DNA of 8,639 bases from NCBI GenBank assembly GCA_035720425.1, contig DASTOB010000217.1:1-8639 (forward strand). Direction: 5' to 3'. The translations under genes and the position numbers were made by a program. Each line of letters starts with the position of its first letter. Within the stretch, counting starts at the first letter, position 1. Shown here piece after piece: positions 6,002 to 8,639 of this stretch. This DNA comes from DASTOB01 sp035720425 (GTDB lineage: Bacteria > Chloroflexota > Limnocylindria > Limnocylindrales > CSP1-4). The notes beneath the pieces are model-generated. The model was not told the origin of the DNA. It made no database searches and worked only from the letters and a program-made list of their open reading frames with translations.

Positions 6002-7194
6002 CCGCGCGTGGCGACTTCGCCGGTACCGGCCCCGCCCGTGCCGCCGCCGCGCGTGCCGGATTCACGCGTGCCCGCCAGCAGGTAGAGGAGCGCCATCCGG
6101 ACGGCGACGCCGTTCGTGACCTGGCCGCTGATGACGGAGTTCGGCCCTGCGGCCACGTCCGGGGCGATCTCGACCCCCTCGTTCATCGGGCCCGGGTGCA
6201 TGACGACGACGTCCGGCCGAGCGGCGGCGAGTCGGGCCCGTGTCAGCCCGTAGCGCGCCGCGTACTCGCGCAGCGAGGGGAGCAGCCCGGACGCCATCCG
6301 CTCGCGCTGAATGCGGAGGGCCATGACGACGTCCGCGTCGCGAAGCGCCGCGTCGATGTCCGATGTGACGGTGAACCGCCGACCCGCGGCACCACGCGAG
6401 GCCCAGGCCTCGAACCCGCGCAGGAGCGTCGACGGGCCGCACAGCCAGAGGTCGGCGCCGGCGGCGGTGAGGGTCCAGATGTTCGAGCGCGCGACCCTCG
6501 AGTGGAGCAGGTCGCCGAGGATGACGACCTTTCGGCCGGCGAGGAGCCCGGGGGCCGGCTCGCCAGGCGTCTGCGGGACCGACGGCACCGACGTCGTCGG
6601 CGCGAGGTGCTCGCGGATCGTGTACAGGTCGAGCAGCGCCTGCGTCGGGTGGGCATGCCAGCCGTCGCCGCCGTTGAGCACGGAGCCGCCGAAGATCTCC
6701 GCGGCGAGATACGGCGCGCCGGAGGCCGAGTGGCGCATGACAAGCATGTCCGCGCCGAGCGCCTCGATCGTCCGAACGGTGTCGACGAGCGATTCGCCCT
6801 TCGTGACCGACGACGTCGCGGCGGCGATGTTGACGACGTCGGCCGACAGGTTCTTCGCGGCCACCTCGAACGACACGCGAGTTCGGGTCGACGCCTCGTA
6901 GAACAGGATCGTCACGTTTCGGCCGCGCAGGGCGGGCACCTTGGCGATCGGGCGGGCGAGGACCTCGCGCATCGCGTCGGTCGTGCGCATGACGAGGTCG
7001 ATCTCGTCAGCCGCGAGGACGTCGACGTCGAGGAGGTGGCGATGCGGCCACGGGACCGACTGCGTCTCCGGCGCCGCGTCGACGGCCGGGGTGCCGGGAG
7101 CGACGAGGGGGTCGGGAGCGGAGTTGGAGGCGCCGGGGGCGGATGCGCCCGGGGCGGCGTCGCCCGGAGCGGCCATCGGCTCCGCGACGCTCAT
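5998..7194 (-). CDS. pyrB: Aspartate carbamoyltransferase catalytic chain (pyrimidine synthesis step 2)
   Basis: This enzyme joins carbamoyl phosphate and aspartate to carbamoyl-aspartate in the cytoplasm and works as a trimer. Motifs in order are FYEASTRTRVSFE (98-110, phosphate-binding STRTR at 102-106), SVTKGES (128-134), DGWHAHPTQALLDLYT (175-190), GDLLHSRVARSN (225-236), MALRIQRER (289-297), HPGPMNEGVEI (331-341) and QVTNGVAVRMALLY (356-369). The length is 398 against a usual 305-320. The excess sits in three low-complexity pieces: an Ala/Pro/Gly N-terminal tail (1-48), a Pro/Thr/Ser insert at about 196-214, and a Gly/Thr tail (374-398). ATG 7194 is kept because it overlaps the pyrR stop (ATGA); Met7 is an alternative start. 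No regulatory pyrI gene is present; dihydroorotase follows directly and may form a complex with it, as in Aquifex. Confidence 0.96.
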   Translation of the reverse strand: MSVAEPMAAPGDAAPGASAPGASNSAPDPLVAPGTPAVDAAPETQSVPWPHRHLLDVDVLAADEIDLVMRTTDAMREVLARPIAKVPALRGRNVTILFYEASTRTRVSFEVAAKNLSADVVNIAAATSSVTKGESLVDTVRTIEALGADMLVMRHSASGAPYLAAEIFGGSVLNGGDGWHAHPTQALLDLYTIREHLAPTTSVPSVPQTPGEPAPGLLAGRKVVILGDLLHSRVARSNIWTLTAAGADLWLCGPSTLLRGFEAWASRGAAGRRFTVTSDIDAALRDADVVMALRIQRERMASGLLPSLREYAARYGLTRARLAAARPDVVVMHPGPMNEGVEIAPDVAAGPNSVISGQVTNGVAVRMALLYLLAGTRESGTRGGGTGGAGTGEVATRG

Positions 7195-7763
7195 CCGACC
7201 GCTTCCACCGTCGGTGCGCCGTAGCCCGCCGGCGCGCGTTCGATCTCCACGCCGTCGGTCCCGTCCGTCTCGGCCAGGTGGACCCGGACGACCTCCTCAC
7301 GCGAGGTCGGTACGTTCTTGCCGACGTGGTCGGCCCGGATCGGCAGCTCGCGGTGGCCCCGATCGACGAGCACGGCGAGCCGGATGGCCTGCGGGCGGCC
7401 GAAGTCGACGAGGGCGTCCATCGCGGCCCGGATCGTCCGACCCGTGTACAGCACGTCGTCGACGAGCACGATCGTGATGCCGTTGAGGTCGAACGGGAGG
7501 TCCGTGCCCTTGACCACCGGCTGCTGGGCGATCATCGACAGGTCGTCGCGGTAGAACGTGATATCGAGCGCACCGACCGGGAGTTTCGCCCCTTCGTGCT
7601 CCTCGATCGCGTCGGCGATCCGCCGGGCGAGCGGAACGCCGCGTCGCTGGATGCCGACGAGGGCGAGCCCGGCGGTGCCGGCCTGCTTCTCGACAATCTC
7701 GTGGGAGATGCGAACGGTGGCGCGGCGGATCTCGTCCGCGGTCATGATCTCGCGGCCGGTCAT
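7191..7763 (-). CDS. pyrR: PyrR, RNA-binding regulator of the pyr operon / uracil phosphoribosyltransferase
   Basis: PyrR binds a hairpin in pyr leader RNA when UMP or UTP is plentiful and lowers expression. Most members also make UMP from uracil and PRPP. The 190-residue protein follows Bacillus PyrR closely: IRRATVRISHEI (12-23), GIQRRGVPLARR (37-48), LDITFYRDDL (66-75), the PRPP loop VLVDDVLYTGRT (99-110) and VDRGHRELPIRADHVGKNVPTS (133-154). The C-terminus is about ten residues longer than usual. The ATG at 7763 is forced: an in-frame TGA lies just upstream, with no other start codon between. No ribosome-binding site precedes it. Instead its ATG overlaps the stop of a leader ORF (ATGA), which points to translation by coupling. 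Met7 (7745) is the only nearby alternative start. Confidence 0.96.
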   Translation of the reverse strand: MTGREIMTADEIRRATVRISHEIVEKQAGTAGLALVGIQRRGVPLARRIADAIEEHEGAKLPVGALDITFYRDDLSMIAQQPVVKGTDLPFDLNGITIVLVDDVLYTGRTIRAAMDALVDFGRPQAIRLAVLVDRGHRELPIRADHVGKNVPTSREEVVRVHLAETDGTDGVEIERAPAGYGAPTVEAVG

Positions 7764-7918
7764 GGCTGGAGACCGTGGCGCGCCTCAGGGCGCGGACGCC
7801 ACTCGCCGGTGGGTCGGCACGGGGGACGCGGGCGGCACGGTCGGCGGCGTCGGTCGGACGACGCCGATGCGCGCGCGATCGCGGATCGGCCGACGCTCGC
7901 TCCCGCGCGACGTGGCAC
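7760..7918 (-). CDS. Putative leader ORF of the pyr operon, 52 codons
   Basis: A GTG at 7916-7918 lies 6 bases after a perfect AAGGAGG (7925-7931) and opens a frame of 52 codons without a stop. It ends in a TGA (7760-7762) that overlaps the pyrR ATG as ATGA. The other gene junctions of the operon have the same overlap, and pyrR has no ribosome-binding site of its own. The peptide is Arg/Pro/Ser-rich (14 Arg, 2 Cys), resembles nothing I recognise, and its third codon positions are only about 75% GC, so the act of translation may matter more than the product. The strong signal is therefore its position and start site, not its composition. Alternatively the frame is chance and the leader is untranslated. 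Confidence 0.5.
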   Translation of the reverse strand: MPRRAGASVGRSAIARASASSDRRRRPCRPRPPCRPTGEWRPRPEARHGLQP

Positions 7919-7924
7919 GCTGCT

Positions 7925-7961
7925 CCTCCTTCCCGGCCTCGCCGAGCCGGTCCTTAAAGGG
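7925..7961 (-). promoter_or_regulatory. PyrR-binding RNA hairpin covering a Shine-Dalgarno sequence
   Basis: On the minus strand the RNA can fold into an upper stem of CCGGCU with GGCCGG (the last pair U-G), capped by the hexaloop CGGCGA. This matches the CNGNGA loop known from PyrR-binding loops. A purine-rich bulge (AAGGA) on the 5' side and a lower stem of CCUUU with GAAGG complete the known shape. The lower stem takes in AAGG of the AAGGAGG ribosome-binding site, so PyrR binding would block translation, the mode reported for mycobacterial pyr operons. Here the blocked site belongs to the leader ORF, about 160 bases before pyrR. Confidence 0.75.
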
Positions 7962-7972
7962 ATGCGCCCCGA

Positions 7973-8001
7973 AGTCTACCGCGGAGGAGGCCACGCGTCA
8001 G
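7973..8001 (-). promoter_or_regulatory. Likely pyr operon promoter (CTGACG - 17 bp - TAGACT)
   Basis: On the minus strand CTGACG (7996-8001) shares TGAC with the -35 consensus and TAGACT (7973-7978) fits TAnnnT for a -10 box; the spacing is 17 bases. Transcription would begin near 7966, a few bases before the PyrR-binding hairpin, which supports the call. Confidence 0.5.
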
Positions 8002-8043
8002 CGCTCAACGTTGCGAGCCGGTTTAGTCCAGCCACGCTCGAAC

Positions 8044-8215
8044 TACCGTGCGCGCTCGCGTTCCCTTGCGCTCGCCACTCCACCAGCGCTCGCTTTCCTG
8101 CGCGCGCTCCACTTCCACCAGCGCTCGCTGTCCTGCGCGCGCTCCGTTTCCACCAGCGCTCGCTGTCCGGCGCCGCTCCTCCGCTCCCCGGCGCTCGCTT
8201 TCGTCATCCGCTCCT
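8044..8215. repeat. 35-bp tandem repeat, three clear units with degenerate units on both sides
   Basis: Clear units start at 8079, 8114 and 8149, each with TCCACCAGCGCTCGCT followed by a run ending in GCTCC. The period is exactly 35, not a multiple of three. Weaker copies stand before (about 8044-8078) and after (about 8184-8215). The repeat lies upstream of the pyr promoter, where I find no convincing gene on either strand. Confidence 0.7.
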
Positions 8216-8225
8216 GGGGTGCGCG

Positions 8226-8241
8226 TTCGTCACGTGACGAA
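8226..8241. promoter_or_regulatory. 16-bp perfect palindrome TTCGTCACGTGACGAA
   Basis: The two TGACGAA half-sites are joined back to back around CACGTG. Further TGACGAA copies follow at 8305-8311 (reversed), 8374-8380, 8415-8421 and 8439-8445. Such a cluster suggests the operator of a dimeric DNA-binding protein, but no regulator gene is in view. Confidence 0.45.
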
Positions 8242-8311
8242 TCGCGCGAGCGACGTCGCCAGCGGCGATCCGTGCGTGGGCGGTGTGGGGCCCGGCGCCG
8301 ATTTTTCGTCA

Positions 8312-8345
8312 CATTCTCGCCCGGCGAGCGCGGGAGCCGAGAATG
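8312..8345. repeat. Hairpin-forming inverted repeat CATTCTCG / CGAGAATG
   Basis: Eight-base arms at 8312-8319 and 8338-8345 enclose 18 bases that can pair further (CCCG with CGGG). It is itself framed by an inverted TTCGTCA (8305-8311) and TGACGAA (8374-8380). No T-run follows on either strand, so a simple terminator is not supported. Confidence 0.45.
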
Positions 8346-8355
8346 GCGTCGCGCC

Positions 8356-8481
8356 GCTCACCCCATGCGCAGATGACGAATCGGACGCCCGTGGTGCTCA
8401 CCGGATGACGCAGATGACGAAATTCGGGTGCAGTTCATTGACGAACGCTCATGCGGTGAGCAAACGACGATTCGGGGTGAG
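8356..8481. repeat. Three imperfect direct repeats with TGACGA and TTCGG cores
   Basis: Copies begin at 8356, 8396 and 8447 with GCTCA, then an ATG or TGC step, then a GACGA core and TTCGG or ATCGG. The first two share GCAGATGACGAA. Their ends also pair across copies: CTCACCCC (8357-8364) with GGGGTGAG (8474-8481), and GCTCACC (8396-8402) with GGTGAGC (8455-8461). The whole block could therefore fold into a larger structure. Confidence 0.55.
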
Positions 8482-8503
8482 AAGTGCCGCAGGGCAAGAC
8501 GGC

Positions 8504-8639
8504 GGAGCGAGCGGCGGGGCTGCGGGGCGACGCGGCGGAGCGGAGCGAGCGGCGGGGCGGCGCGGAGCGGAGCGAGCGGCGGGGCGGCGCGGAGCGGGGC
8601 GAGCGGCGGGGCTGCGGGGCGGCGGAGCGGAGCGGAGCG
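8504..8639. repeat. GC-rich tandem repeat around GAGCGAGCGGCGGGGC, running off the window
   Basis: Copies of GGAGCGAGCGGCGGGGC lie at 8504-8520, 8542-8558 and 8569-8585, with a one-base variant at 8596-8612. The last two steps are 27 bases. Between them are runs of GGCGGAGC-type units, and the window ends inside the repeat. On the plus strand it is strongly purine-rich and G-rich. No coding signal is seen. Confidence 0.65.

Noticed and set aside
7785..7994. Minus-strand 69-codon frame starting with ATG at 7994
   Set aside because: It begins inside the likely promoter, has no ribosome-binding site and does not reach pyrR; the GTG frame at 7918 fits the leader better.
8010..8056. tRNA-like stretch near GGTTTAGTCCAGCCACGCTC
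   Set aside because: No cloverleaf can be drawn: the acceptor, D and T stems do not pair and GGTTCGA is absent.
7143..8237. Plus-strand frame through pyrR and the pyr leader
   Set aside because: It is antisense to pyrR, changes into the 35-bp repeat, and has no domain.
8043..8312. Minus-strand 89-codon frame
   Set aside because: It is made of the 35-bp repeat, is Arg-rich, and has no start signal.

Overview
The window is very GC-rich and compact, and most neighbouring genes in it overlap by the four bases ATGA. It carries a pyrR-pyrB-pyrC pyrimidine operon with a PyrR-type RNA leader, and an ECF sigma factor followed by a large single-span membrane protein. PyrR, a class I dihydroorotase, the high GC and very Ala/Arg/Pro-rich proteins fit a Chloroflexota (Limnocylindria-like) or actinobacterial chromosome. 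That placement is inference; no rRNA or tRNA is present to fix it.

Layout. 3-236 (+): the C-terminal end of a gene that begins before the window, carrying a RanBP2-type zinc finger. 237-848: a 612-base gap between two convergent gene ends, without a gene but full of ordered repeats: six copies of a palindrome plus GATAGG unit at about 70-base steps, a decamer repeat and a 25-bp triplication. 849-2156 (-): an FAD-dependent oxidoreductase of the DAO family. 2157-2249: a short divergent promoter region with a 12-bp palindrome. 2250-4390 (+): an ECF sigma factor, which seems to lack a standard start codon, and a 529-residue membrane protein that is probably its sensor or anti-sigma partner. 4391-4576: a convergent 3' gap with two dyads. 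4577-7763 (-): pyrC, pyrB and pyrR, transcribed in the order pyrR-pyrB-pyrC. 7764-8003: the pyr leader, with a promoter, a PyrR-binding hairpin that covers a strong Shine-Dalgarno sequence, and a small leader ORF that ends on the pyrR start codon. 8004-8639: no convincing gene; a 35-bp tandem repeat, clustered TGACGAA sites, nested inverted repeats and a GC-rich tandem repeat that runs off the window.

How the parts work together. PyrR should bind the leader RNA when UMP/UTP is high and shut translation of the leader ORF. Because the leader ORF, pyrR, pyrB and pyrC are linked by ATGA overlaps, one hairpin could control PyrR, aspartate carbamoyltransferase and dihydroorotase through translational coupling. 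The sigma factor and membrane protein form a separate two-gene unit, likely a cell-envelope signalling pair. The two most unusual things here are the leader-ORF version of pyr control and the regularly spaced palindromic array at 249-718.
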